Shown: in pieces, positions 1-11,145 of the stretch
How positions within the stretch are numbered: the stretch's first letter is position 1
Layout: every line of letters begins with the position of its first letter
Assembly (NCBI GenBank): GCA_903772945.1
Contig: CAICTM010001348.1
Coordinates: forward strand, 1 to 31,009
Source of the DNA: Seminavis robusta
Lineage: Eukaryota; Bacillariophyta; Bacillariophyceae; Naviculales; Naviculaceae
Length of the DNA: 31,009 bases
Reading direction: 5' to 3'
The notes under the pieces: model-generated
Told to the model about the DNA's origin: nothing
What the model saw: the letters and a program-made list of their open reading frames with translations, nothing else
The model's database searches: none
Translations under genes and position numbers: made by a program

Positions 1-420
1 GGAGTCCGTCCACTCTCCCTAGCTTCAGCTCTGATGCCCCATCTTCAAATCCTAGCACGGCACCATCTGAAATGCCTTCCACTGGTCCATCAGGGAGTCC
101 AGTCCACACTCCCTAGCTTCAGCTCTGATGCCCCATCTTCAATCCTAGCACGGCTCCATCTGAAATGCCTTCCACTGGTCCATCAGGGAGTCCGTCCACA
201 CTCCCTAGCTTCAGCTCTGATGCCCCATCTTCAAATCCTAGCACGGCTCCATCTGAAATACCTTCCACTGGTCCATCAGAGAGTCCATCCGCACTCCCTA
301 GCTTCAGCTCTGATGCCCCAACTTCAAATCCTAGTCACGGCTCCCTCTGAAATGCCCTCCACTGGTCCATCAGAGTCCAGTCCCACTCCTAGCTTCAGCC
401 TGATGCTTCCATCTTCACAA
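1..420 (+). repeat. 93-bp coding minisatellite (31-residue Pro/Ser-rich unit)
   Basis: Units start near 1, 94, 187 and 280, and a degraded copy follows. Each codes for a 31-residue block rich in Pro, Ser and Thr (PSFSSDAPSS, then NPSTAPSEMPSTGPS). Such linkers commonly precede globular domains in diatom surface proteins and are probably glycosylated. Single-base differences break the frame: an extra A near 103 and a lost A near 141 within unit 2, an extra T near 334, and several beyond 370. Confidence 0.85.
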
Positions 421-3400
421 TCCTAGTCACCAATCCCATCTAATGCTACTATCTTCGAGTCCTAGCAATAATCCTTCTGATGACCCATCAATGTGCCGCT
501 CAACCACTCCCTTCTTGACTCCGTCCATCTTGCCATCACCTTGCCCCATCACCAGCACCAATACCTTACGTGTTCACAAGGGCTACACTTGATATAGCAA
601 TTGCTGCTGGTGACTTCTCTGCCTCCAGTCCCTATGTACGTGGACAGAAGAACAGTTCCCCCCCTGGTGTCGTATTTTCTGACATTTGCTGTGCTCTTTT
701 TTTCGTCAGGTGCCATTGCAACCTGGTAAGGCCTGGATGGATTTTTTCCGCAGCTTCCTTTCTCATGCTTCGATTTTTTCTGGACTGACACTTACCCACT
801 TTGCTGATCCTTCATTCAAACGCAAAATAGGATGTCTCTGGGATAACTGATTTCATAGCCTGGTGTGTATAGCTTCTATCATTCTGCGTTTGGATAATGA
901 GAGAAGTGAATGAATGCTACCCATTGCCTCTGGCTATCCAACTACCACTATATGCAGTTCCTAGGTACTCATTCAATCAAGGACCATTTCCGATTGGGAT
1001 GTTCCCCGGTGTAAATATGGTAATGGCCAGTTTAATGAGCTTCTTGTATTGGCTTGATGGTCACACAACTAACACACTTATTTATTCACCATCTACTCTG
1101 CGATGTCCACAGTATTCAATGTTTCATTCCAGTAAGCATTTCTTTGTTGCCATCATGGATGTTTTCCCCAACAAATGAAATGAAATGAAATGAACGAATG
1201 AAATGAAATGAAACACTTACCCCATTGCTATTAATTGCTGTGAACCAGACTCGGCGTTCAATCAAAATATCAATGGATGGACAACAAGTTCTTTGACAAA
1301 TATGCACTACATTTTCTGGCATACCGGTAGGTCAACCTGAACTGCTCTTCAGTCTCTCACACACAATGCAGCCTAGACAGTGTTGCTGGTATGCTCAACT
1401 TCACTGTTGTTTCTTTGAATTTCTCCAACCATCCAGGTAATTTCAACCAGCCTCTCAGCAATTGGGATGTCAGGTAAGATTGAATTTCTCGCTTTGCTCA
1501 CTTAAAAAAAAAAAATCCTTTGTGTTAATTTCTTTGTCATTCTGGTTTCTACAGCAAAGTAACATCATTTTTTGGGGCTTTTGAAGCCAGCAAGTTTAAT
1601 CAAGACATCTCCAACTGGGTAAGTAATGACAAAAAACGGAATATCCAATGTGATTGTTGCTCTACTCTTGCTCACTGTGCCACTATGATAGAATGTTGCT
1701 GCTGGCATAGGTTTTGACTTCATGTTTTTTTCTTCACAATTCAACCAAGACCTGTGTGATTGGGGAAATGGAGCCACAGCACTTACCTCCACTAACCTGG
1801 GAAACATGTTTGCTAGTTCCGGCTGCCCAGATACAAGCAATCCAAGTTTCGCTACATCTCCAAGAGGCCCCTTTTGCTATGCATGTGGTGTTCCATCTTC
1901 TGCCCCATCACCAGCACCAATACCTTACGTGTTCACAAGGGCTACACTTGATATAGCAATTGCTGCTGGTGACTTCTCTGCCTCCAGTCCCTATGGTACG
2001 TGGACAGAAGAACAGTTCCCCCCTGGTGTCGTATTTTCTGACATTTGCTGTGCTCTTTTTTCGTCAGGTGCCATTGCAACCTGGGTAAGGCCTGGATGGA
2101 TTTTTTCCGCAGCTTCCTTTCTCATGCTTCGATTTTTTCTGGACTGACACTTACCCACTTTGCTGATCCTTCATTCAAACGCAAAATAGGATGTCTCTGG
2201 GATAACTGATTTCAGTAGCCTGGTGTGTATACTTCTATCATTCTGCGTTTGGTATAATGAGAGAAGTGAATGAATGCTAACCCATTGCCTCTGGCTATCC
2301 AACTACCACTATATGCAGTTCCTAGGTACTACATTCAATCAAGACATTTCCGATTGGGATGTGTCCTCCGGTGTAAATATGGTAATGGACCAGTTTAATG
2401 GAGCTTTCTTGTATTGGGCTTGATGGTCACACAACTAACACACTTATTTATTCACCATCTACTCTGCGATGTCCACAGTATTCAATGTTTCATTCCAGTA
2501 AGCATTTCTTTGTTGCCATCATGGATGTTTTCCCCAAATGAAATGAAATGAAATATGAAATGAAATGAAATGAAACACTTACCCCATTGCTATTAATTGC
2601 TGTGAACCAGACTCGGCGTTCAATCAAAATATCAATGGATGGACAACAAGTTCTTTGACAAATATGCACTACATTTTCTGGCATACCGGTAGGTCAACCT
2701 GAACTGCTCTTCAGTCTCTCACACACAATGCAGCCTAGACAGTGTTGCTGGTATGCTCAACTTCACTGTTGTTTCTTTGAATTTCTCCAACCATCCAGGT
2801 AATTTCAACCAGCCTCTCAGCAATTGGGATGTCAGGTAAGATTGAATTTCTCGCTTTGCTCACTTAAAAAAAAAAAATCCTTTGTGTTAATTTCTTTGTC
2901 ATTCTGGTTTCTACAGCAAAGTAACATCATTTTTTGGGGCTTTTGAAGCCAGCAAGTTTAATCAAGACATCTCCAACTGGGTAAGTAATGACAAAAAACG
3001 GAATATCCAATGTGATTGTTGCTCTACTCTTGCTCACTGTGCCACTATGATAGAATGTTGCTGCTGGCATAGGTTTTGACTTCATGTTTTCTTCACAATT
3101 CAACCAAGACCTGTGTGATTGGGGAAATGGAGCCACAGCACTTACCTCCACTAACCTGGGAAACATGTTTGCTAGTTCCGGCTGCCCAGATACAAGCAAT
3201 CCAAGTTTCGCTACATCTCCAAGAGGCCCCTTTTGCTATGCATGTGGTGTTCCATCTTCTGCCCCATCACCAGCACCAACACCCTACGTGTTCACAAGGG
3301 CTACACTTGATATAGCAATTGCTGCTGGTGACTTCTCTGCCTCCAGTCCCTATGGTACGTGGACAGAAGAACAGATTCCCCCCTGGTGTCGTATTTTCTG

Positions 3401-4611
3401 ACATTTGCTGTGCTCTTTTTTTCGTCAGGTGCCATTGCAACCTGGGTAAGGCCTGGATGGATTTTTTCCGCAGCTTCCTTTCTCATGCTTCGATTTTTTC
3501 TGGACTGACACTTACCCACTTTGCTGATCCTTCATTCAAACGCAAAATAGGATGTCTCTGGGATAACTATTTCAGTAGCCTGGTGTGTATACTTCTATCA
3601 TTCTGCGTTTGGTATAATGAGAGAAGTGAATGAATGCTAACCCATTGCCTCTGGCTATCCAACTACCACTATATGCAGTTCCTAGGTACTACATTCAATC
3701 AAGACATTTCCGATTGGGATGTGTCCTCCGGTGTAAATATGGTAATGGACCAGTTTAATGGAGCTTTCTTGTATTGGGCTTGATGGTCACACAACTAACA
3801 CACTTATTTATTCACCATCTACTCTGCGATGTCCACAGTATTCAATGTTTCATTCCAGTAAGCATTTCTTTGTTGCCATCATGGATGTTTTCCCCAAATG
3901 AAATGAAATGAAATGAAATGAAATGAAACACTTACCCCATTGCTATTAATTGCTGTGAACCAGACTCGGCGTTCAATCAAAATATCAATGGATGGACAAC
4001 AAGTTCTTTGACAAATATGCACTACATTTTCTGGCATACCGGTAGGTCAACCTGAACTGCTCTTCAGTCTCTCACACACAATGCAGCCTAGACAGTGTTG
4101 CTGGTATGCTCAACTTCACTGTTGTTTCTTTGAATTTCTCCAACCATCCAGGTAATTTCAACCAGCCTCTCAGCAATTGGGATGTCAGGTAAGATTGAAT
4201 TTCTCGCTTTGCTCACTTAAAAAAAAAAAAAAAATCCTTTGTGTTAATTTCTTTGTCATTCTGGTTTCTACAGCAAAGTAACATCATTTTTTGGGGCTTT
4301 TGAAGCCAGCAAGTTTAATCAAGACATCTCCAACTGGGTAAGTAATGACAAAAAACGGAATATCCAATGTGATTGTTGCTCTACTCTTGCTCACTGTGCC
4401 ACTATGATAGAATGTTGCTGCTGGCATAGGTTTTGACTTCATGTTTTTTTCTTCACAATTCAACCAAGACCTGTGTGATTGGGGAAATGGAGCCACAGCA
4501 CTTACCTCCACTAACCTGGGAAACATGTTTGCTAGTTCCGGCTGCCCAGATACAAGCAATCCAAGTTTCGCTACATCTCCAAGAGGCCCCTTTTGCTATT
4601 CATGTCCTTAA
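1..4611 (+). CDS. Modular Pro/Ser-rich, DUF285 (BspA-like) surface protein gene; 5' end outside window, frame disturbed at left
   Basis: Encodes repeats of the FNQDISxWDVSSVxxM type, the hallmark of DUF285/BspA-like proteins, which in diatoms are secreted or surface proteins of unknown role. Visible pieces in each unit include TTFNQDISDWDVSSGVNM, SAFNQNINGW, NFNQPLSNWDVS, SKFNQDISNW and FNQDLCDWGN. In the middle unit, exons that join in frame across GT-AG introns are: to 1995, 2068-2084, 2190-2222, 2319-~2421, 2611-2688, 2799-2835, 2917-2980, and from ~3073 into the next unit. Two junctions do not resolve: after ~2421 the expected donor reads GA, and the exon at ~3073 joins one base out of frame. 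The third unit ends FCYSCP with stop TAA at 4609-4611, a plausible true C-terminus. A Pro/Ser-rich linker precedes unit 1 and a short one joins the units. Frameshifts in the first ~1.3 kb mean this could be a pseudogene or an unpolished assembly. The family call is firm; expression is unknown. Confidence 0.75.
568..1926 (+). repeat. Tandem DUF285 gene unit 1 (1359 bp), indel-rich
   Basis: First of three head-to-tail copies, phased here on ACGTGTTCACAAGG at 568, 1927 and 3286. It aligns with units 2 and 3 throughout, introns included. Many single bases are missing or added, for example TATGTACG for TATGGTACG near 634, GGATAATG for GGTATAATG near 892, and AAGGACCATTT for AAGACATTT near 980. Units 2 and 3 agree with each other at these places, so the changes belong to this copy or its base calls. 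Confidence 0.9.
1173..1213. repeat. (AAATG)n microsatellite in intron, unit 1
   Basis: Pentanucleotide run, interrupted by GAACG, lying in the intron before the SAFNQNINGW exon. The same array recurs at the same place in each unit with a different length. Confidence 0.9.
1927..3285 (+). repeat. Tandem DUF285 gene unit 2 (1359 bp)
   Basis: Second copy, nearly identical to unit 3 over exons and introns. Differences are mostly in homopolymers and in the AAATG intron microsatellite. It holds the cleanest exon set and was used for the exon model of the gene. The near identity of intron sequence points to very recent duplication or gene conversion. Confidence 0.92.
2536..2575. repeat. (AAATG)n microsatellite in intron, unit 2
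   Basis: Same intron position as in unit 1, with one AAATATG interruption. Its length difference from unit 3 accounts for most of the spacing difference between those two units. Confidence 0.9.
3286..4611 (+). repeat. Tandem DUF285 gene unit 3, terminal copy
   Basis: Third copy. It matches units 1 and 2 up to CCCCTTTTGCTAT near 4599, then diverges. Where the earlier units run on into GCATGTGGTGTTCC and the next linker, this copy reads TCATGTCCTTAA and stops. It is therefore the natural 3' end of the gene. Confidence 0.9.
3896..3928. repeat. (AAATG)n microsatellite in intron, unit 3
   Basis: Uninterrupted pentanucleotide run and the shortest of the three arrays. Confidence 0.9.
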
Positions 4612-4744
4612 GGATATCCTACATGGTCATGATTTGTGGTGAATTAATCATTTCTTGGACCTCGGTCATTGATGTCCCGGAATGATCACTAGGGACTTTT
4701 TACCAGTAGTTGGTTGGATGTTCCGTATTTGCATGTATTCTTCC

Positions 4745-5093
4745 CAGGAGCGTGCCTCAATCGTGGTTTTGGGTAGTATTTAACGGATAGAGTTTGAAAC
4801 TCTACCCTATAGGGGAGAGTTTTGAAACTCTATCCTAAGTCTTGGGTAGAGTTTGAAAACTCTACCCTATAGGATAGAGTTTAAAATTAGTAGTGGCTCT
4901 ACGTAAGCCGTTTGGGATATAGGATAGAGTTTCCTGTAGGAGAGAGTTTGAAACTCTATCCTAATTATTAGGAGAGAGTTTCAAACTCTATCCTTTAGGG
5001 TAGTGTTTTCAAACTTCACCCAAGACTCAAGGTACAGTTTCAAAACTCTCCCCTATAGGGTAGAGATTCAAACACGATTGCAGCACGCTCCTG
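4745..5093. mobile_element. Foldback (MITE-like) element of 349 bp, non-coding
   Basis: The ends are inverted repeats: the left begins CAGGAGCGTGCCTCAATCGTG, and the right, read in reverse complement, begins CAGGAGCGTGCTGCAATCGTG (about 21 of 23 bases match). Inside, ~4799-4882 pairs with ~4982-5065 in inverted orientation over about 85 bp at roughly 90% identity by eye. The arms are themselves built of short palindromes of the form AGAGTTTGAAACTCT, about ten in all. No open frame of note and no clear target-site duplication were seen (left flank TATTCTTCC, right flank TGTCGTTTT). The structure fits a non-autonomous foldback or MITE-type DNA element; the superfamily is unknown. Confidence 0.8.
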
Positions 5094-5938
5094 TGTCGTT
5101 TTTGAGGAATTTGAATTATTGGTCATTCAATTATGAATACCCGGTCTGATCTATGAAGCCTAAGGTTATGATGGAGCACGACCGATGTCAGTCATGTGCG
5201 CGAATCGCATGCGTAAATCTGGTGTATTGTACCTGTAAAGAAATTTTGCAGTGCTTGTCCTAGATGCCAGCTGACCAAGCAGTGCTCACAGACGATGGTT
5301 GCATTCCATCGGTAGCTGCTGCTTCTGTCGAGAAAAACCTGGATGCCTACTGACAGTATGGCTTTACAACCACATATATTTATCTTTGTCCAACTAAATT
5401 TTAGCAATAGATAAGTGTATTTTTATAGGGCCATCCATTCCGCCTGCACCATTTACATTTATTTCTAGGATTGCTTCTAGTATGATAAAATGTTGGCTTT
5501 TGTTCAATTAACCCAAGCAGCCTCCATAACACCCCCAACGATATGATGGAGTTGATGCAGCAATGTTCACGCCATGATTAATGCTGCTTGTTGAACACAA
5601 GCGGTCAATAGAGAATTGACTAAACACCATTGCAAGTGAAAAAATTGATCTCAAAACCATCTTCTTGTCTCCTTTCGAAATTATTTTTAAATATTTTGGA
5701 TCGATCGCGATTGCTGGAAGATACGTGGCGTAATAATATCCCATTGGGGGCACGTAATAATATCCCACTGGGGTCACTGCTTAAAGCTGTGAAATTCATA
5801 TTGCAGTTATGTACGAAAGAAGCCAGCGGAAATGGGCAAAGAAGAGGTAGTTGGCAGGGAGTCAAGCCTGGGCAAACAAGCGGTAGCCGGCAGGAGGGCA
5901 GCTCTAGGCGGCAGAGAAGATTGGGGAAAAAAACGAAG
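5094..5938. other. Spacer without a recognised gene
   Basis: No convincing coding sequence was seen on either strand. It contains a tandem duplication of 24 bp (CGTAATAATATCCCAYTGGGG at 5729 and 5753) and a loosely repeated GGTAGYYGGCAGG motif near 5847 and 5882. The right end meets the 3' end of the retrotransposon. Confidence 0.5.
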
Positions 5939-6157
5939 TTTTATTTTTAAGGCCACACCTCGTCAGACAATCCCGCTGAACGGTGCCGTGACGAACCCAT
6001 ATACCTCAGGCGCACAAGGGCGCCCACTTAGGATGGGCCTAGTGTAAGCCCCCCACGGGAGAAATTGAACAAAACTCCAGAGGGTGCTGTACGACTAACT
6101 ATCTACGCTAGGCTAAATCGCCCGCTATTGCTATGGGAATCCCACATCGGCGCATAG

Positions 6158-7906
6158 TTACCCTGATTGGGAAGGCTGCTCACGGGCACGCTCATCCATC
6201 ATTGCTTTGTCAACAACTGGAAGCTAATTGGCCAGCCATGCTTTGATATCCTCCGGCCCTTTGGCCATCTGTTCCTCCAGGGGTCGTTTGAAGATGGTAT
6301 CAAGGAGATGCTCCGGGGGCAGATCCGCTTTTTCATACAGGAGTTCAACCTCTCTTTGGAGCTGTTCGTGTTTCTTGCGCCATTTCTGTTCCTGATTCCG
6401 GCCGTGCCTGGCGGCATTGCGATCTTCCCAGAGATTCTACCACTGCTGGATCAGAACAGAAGCCAGATTGGTGACCCAAAGCTGCTCGGTTTTGGTGGTC
6501 TCCTTGGAACCGACCCGATGCAAATATGCATCCTGGTGCTTGGCCCATTGCTTGGCCATCCGTCCCCGCATGAGGTTGTCCCACCCGATCAAGTTCTGAG
6601 CGTTAACAAGGTCCCTGTATCGTTCGGGGTAATGCCACGGGCGTATGAACCTGTCTTCAAAGTGATATTGAAGCCCATCAAGAACGATTTCCAATAGGAA
6701 GGGGTCTGTGGAGTCCTTTCGCAACTTTGTACTGATCGCTCGTTGCATGGTCCCCCGCCACAATTCCACGTCAACATGCGAGCACCTGTAAACATGGGTC
6801 TCAGTCTCATGATCACCGCCGCAAGGGGGACAACGATGATCGTACTTGGCGTCATCTCGGTGTATTCGTTTCCCAACGGGCAACAATTGAAAGAGAAACT
6901 TCACAATTGTCGGTTTGTGGATTTCATAACGGTTGACAGCACGACCATGAGCTGTCCAATCAACCAATGCCGGTGTGTCTTCGTTCCAGGCAGGATTAAG
7001 TTTGACAATGTGGTCGAACAAGGGCTGGTCGTTCCTCAGATGCCGCAGCGTTCTGGGGAGTTTGTATGTGCATGTTCCTTTGGGAAGGTGCAGCTGGGCC
7101 AAGTTGACCGGAAATCGGAGCACCTTGGAGTGATCCTGTTTCATGTGTCTGGTCATGTAACTGCCTGCCAGTTTGTCGGCTCTGCAGTTCAGTTGAGCCT
7201 TCAAAGGCAGCGTTTTGATGGCCCTGTGCTTGTCTTGGTGCGATTTGATGTGCTCCATCTTGGGCACTGTGACGGCAGCCCGAAACGAATCCTCGATCTG
7301 CTGTAAGACATCCCAGTCGGAGTCTAAGGAATCATTGGGGTACCAGCCCTCGTAATCCAGACAGCCAGCACACTTGTTGGTAACGGATTCCTTATCGCAG
7401 AGGTGAACATAATCTTTCATGCTGGTTCGGTCATAGAACTCCAGCAGTCTCCGCAGAAGGCAAGTAGGGGAAAGGATGCCATAAGCCTCCGCCCTGTAGG
7501 ATGTCGGAACAAGACCAAAAACGGGACCAGAGCATCGAAGCACAATCTGACCGCGATTGTCGGCCAGAACCCAAGCAAAACTCGCCTTTCAACTGTCAAT
7601 GTCTGCAGCCCCATCACTCGCCACCCAGAAGGGCATGGCTGTGACAATCTGCAGGACCGAGTAAGCGTCCACCATCCATTCAAGCTCGTCATAAAGAGCT
7701 GTCTCCCAAGGCTCCAAAGTGGCAAGGACATCCTCAAATGTTGTCGGTGTGGGTGATAGTGGACGAGCAGGAATGCCTGCTGTGAAACCACTACCAACGA
7801 CCACTGTCTCACACTTGTTGAAGAGGGTCAGGTCCAGGACTCGCCGCTTTCCAAAGTCTGGTTGAACAGAGGTGCAAGATCGGGGGAAGTATGGATCCAG
7901 GGGCAC
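6158..7906 (-). pseudogene. LINE RNase H, zinc knuckle and C-terminal tail, broken
   Basis: RNase H would remove RNA from the RNA-DNA hybrid. The acidic residues are visible: FWVASDGAAD (first Asp), SYRAEAYGIL (Glu), VHLCDKESV (Asp) and NCRADKLAG (last Asp). A Cys/His cluster follows (CPPCGGDHETETHVYRC), probably zinc-binding. The frame is uniform, but stops interrupt it: TGA 7589-7591, TAG 6437-6439 and TAG 6224-6226. Beyond 6437 the same frame runs on as NLWEDRNAARHGRNQEQKW and a basic helical tail to TAA at 6158-6160, so the ancestral protein was longer than the longest open piece. Confidence 0.8.
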
Positions 7907-7933
7907 AGAGTTGTGTAGGATGCTGGCGTCCAG

Positions 7934-10105
7934 CTAGGTCTCATCTCCGAACTCCCAACGATGAACTGTCCGTTCCTTGTTCGGAACTGGATGTTGGAAC
8001 ATCCAGAATTCGGACTCTTCATTATAAACTTGTTGATAGACGACATTGGCATCTACCTCGTAGAAGAACCTGTGGTGCATGCGGAGTTTGTCGGCAGAGA
8101 CGAGCCACCTCCCCAGGGGTACATCCAACGTCAGATTCGGAGCGAAAAGGGATAACGCTTTCCTCCACAACCACCAAGTCCTGGGATCCTTGGGTCGATC
8201 TTGAAATCTCTTGAAGTAGGTAGTGCGAGGCATCAAAGGACTGGAAAAGCCATGCCAGAACTCCTCCCGGATGTAGGTGCCACATGCAGTAGTGATATCC
8301 GCGACAGTGACAACTTGGAAGTAAAGACGCACATAGTTGATCCTTTTCAGATCTGCCTCGGAGAAATTCCCATACCACCCAACCCAATCCATAATGTAGG
8401 AGTCGTGCTCATGCTGCAACGGGGGAATGTGAGCGTTGTGTACCTCAATGGTGCCTCCAACGGATTGAAGGAACCTCCGCATACATTGGAACAGCCCGAC
8501 TGGGAGATGACAATCGATTTCGAGATCCTCAAGGATGGGCCGGCCAATTCCGGCATGGAATTGCAACCATGCGTATGTGACTTCACTTAGATCTCCGATG
8601 TCGGTGCACCTGGTCCTCCAGTGCTTTAAGAACTGCTGGATGACCCCGATTCCCTGCTTGTCGGCGAGTCGGAACATTTCGATCCCCCCGAGTTTCCAGG
8701 AACCATAGCAAATGACTTTTGCAGTATTCGCTCTGTACCCCATTTTCTGAAGGGCAGCTCGGCGTGGACCCGACTCAATTGTATCAAGATCGACATCCTT
8801 GAAGAAAGTGGTCTCCAAGCAGTAACCCACACTCAAAAGGAAAATGCTGCGATCAAACATATTGGCTTCCCGTCAATTCAGCGGGGACCCTTTCAGAACT
8901 CTTGTATAATGGGTGCATTTCTTGATCAGGGCTGCTTTCTGTGCTGTGAGAGTTCCAGCCGGGCCTTTCAAACACCCCAGTGACTTGTGGTCGTTGTAGT
9001 TGTCGACAGGTCTGATCGGCGTAACAATACCATCAGTGGATTTCACCTTGATTGTTGGTGTAAAGTCAGTCCCCGAGACCAGCTTTGGTTCGCCACTGGA
9101 TCTGAACTCATATCGTAGGTGGTGGAAGGAACACTTCGAAGCTTCGAGCTTTCCGCCTGATGACCAAAGGAGATCATTCCACCATTGGGCATCTTTTGTA
9201 GCCTTTCCAATAAGGTCCTCCACTGAGGGAATTTCATTGGATAAGAAGCAGTTCATTCAGGAATTGGTATCGTCTACGAACCCCGTCATGAACAATTGAA
9301 CTTGCTTGGAGCCGTCTGGGCTAGCAAAGGTGGCGCCAGTCGCATAGGGCTCGAAGCAATCGAAGAGTGTACTTGAGATGAACAGCCATAAGGCCGGGGA
9401 GTTTCCAGCTCCTTGTCCAGACCCGTGCCAGGGATCCGCCTCGGTGTGCCCCAAAAACGTGACTGATGTTCCCCGAGTAGAATTGATATGGTACTGGGCT
9501 TGTTCCAGATTCATTCCATTCACTTTGCAGACCCGTACCGGCATACCCGTCTTGCGGCTTGCAAGACTAGCAATGTACATCAGAATTCTGTCGTAGCACG
9601 CGGCTGCGTCATTATCATTCTTGATCAGGGGGTGGAGGCAACACTTTGAGACTTCGTATTCCAGCTCTTCCATGTAGCAGAGGTCGATGGCAGATCTCCC
9701 CGGAACCGATCCAAATTGCCGATGATCCCTTGCTTAGTTGCGTGGTGGAGCAATTCTCGCCACTTTACTCCCAAAAGCAAGAAAATCGGCCTCGAAAATA
9801 TGATGACTCGCAGACAATGGATTTTGCAACCACCCTCATCCCATCCCAAGGATGAGGGTATTGGCGATTTTGTTCCACCGTGAGTAGGCAAAGCCCTGTT
9901 CCAGCGCAAAGTTAAGGAGCCGAAAGTGGGCCTGCTTGATCTTGGTTTGAAACTCTGCCAGTTCCTTTCCTTCCTCAGAATCCGGGTCGAGACTGTGTTC
10001 CGCAAAAAGTGATTTCCAATGACCGAGATGTTGTCCAGAGGGAGAGGTTGTAGTGCGTTCATTCCAGCTCTTGAGTTTCCCATCGAACTGTTCCTCTGTC
10101 AATAT
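7934..10105 (-). pseudogene. LINE reverse transcriptase and thumb, broken
   Basis: RNA-directed DNA polymerase. In order: ILTEEQFDGKLKSW and SGQHLGHWKSL (pre-fingers); KIHCLRVI and LLLGVKWRELLHHATKQGI (fingers, in another frame); FGSVPGRSAIDLCYMEEL and NDNDAAACYDRI (motif A region, Asp); GQGAGNSPALWLFISS (motif B); GFVDDTNS (motif C, FVDD in place of YADD). An in-frame TGA lies directly after motif C (9257-9259), another at 8873-8875 and a TAG at 7934-7936. The frame also shifts near 10105, 9850 and 9715. Downstream of motif C, KCSFHHLRYEF and the long segment 7934-8860 match the thumb/connection of such elements in position and composition. Confidence 0.82.
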
Positions 10106-11145
10106 GTTGCTGGAATCTCCCCATCGCAGGCCCGAGCCAGATGCCGAAGGAGGACTGCTGTAGCAAACGACGTTTCGAATGGAAAAATGTCGTGTTCACC
10201 GTCAAGGATTGCATCCGCGGTAACAGTACTGGCAGAGAAGTCGGTATCGGTGCGCAGTGTTGGGTCGGTACGGAATTCCGTTTCCTCAGCCTGTCGAAAA
10301 TGCTTTTTGAGGTGAGCCTGGAGATGGCGTTCAATTTCCTCTGGATCCTCAACATACATCCAGTCTTTACACTGTTTGGGCGGCACTGTGCGGTCCCGGG
10401 GAACTTCCAAGGCTGTGAGTCCGGCACCATGGCATTTACCGCGTGCGTGGGCACACTTTTGCCATGCCCTTCGAGTGGCTTCAGCGTTGTGCAAGCGCTT
10501 CATCACATTAGCCAACCTTGTGTCACCTTCAGACTCGTATTGTGCTTGGAGTTCCATTTGGTACTCTTGGCGCAACTTGTGGGTCCTCCATTCATCTACC
10601 TCTGCGGCACGAAGTCCCTTGCGGGCTTGCTTCTTTCGTTTCTTGCAGTCTTCCAACGATGTGGGTAGGTCAAAGGCGGGGTCGGAGATCTGCTCCATTC
10701 GTAGTCGAATCTGATTGGTAATGTCGTTCTTGCATTGGAGTGCGTGCAGGGCCATCGTCAGGACTTGGAACTTCAAGCGTAGCTGGGTCAGCACTGGGAA
10801 GCTGGGAATGGGTGAATAGGTGGGGCACTTTTTGGCGGCGTGGAGGCTTGCAGAGAGCAGGAGTTGGTCCAAGGCCTCAGCCTCTTGCTGGGTCGGTGCC
10901 TGGTTGAATCTCCAGAGTCGTTGAAAGAATCCATGATTGTCAAGATAGCTGTACTTGGATTTGATGTAGGTGGTAACCTGGTGGCGTTTCTTGGAGTGAA
11001 CCCTTCGCTGACAGGGTTTGGGCAAAGCTGCAGTATCGGACCCGAACAGCTGTTTCAAGTCAAAGTCAATAAAACAGGCTCGGTGGTCACTATAGAAGTG
11101 ATCACAGAACGGATGGTACCCGCAAGCGTCGACAGCATCCAATAG
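10099..11145 (-). pseudogene. LINE segment from end of endonuclease to RT, basic linker
   Basis: About 347 open codons linking the endonuclease C-terminus (HPFCDHFYSDHRACFIDF) to the reverse transcriptase. The middle is rich in Lys, Arg, Gln and Glu and probably helical (for example EDCKKRKKQARKGLRAAEVD), as expected for the region between EN and RT. It ends at TGA 10099-10101 (ATCCTCDGEIPATY in the wrong frame at the end). A single-base slip there joins it to the next frame, which resumes ILTEEQFDGKL, a motif found just before the RT fingers. Confidence 0.75.

Noticed and set aside
1..420. Regular ~93-bp repeats taken as a CRISPR-like array
   Set aside because: The units are continuous and coding, with no unique spacers between short repeats, and the context is eukaryotic.
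1565..4559. Repeated minus-strand ~91-codon frames at 1565-1840, 2927-3199 and 4284-4559
   Set aside because: They recur only because the DUF285 unit is repeated, and they lie antisense to its exons and an intron.
6167..7306. Plus-strand open frames of 176 and 187 codons over 6167-6697 and 6743-7306
   Set aside because: They lie opposite the RNase H and C-terminal part of the LINE, whose minus-strand motifs are clear; they are antisense shadows.
10141..10668. Plus-strand frame of 175 codons
   Set aside because: Antisense to the LINE linker region and without recognisable motifs.
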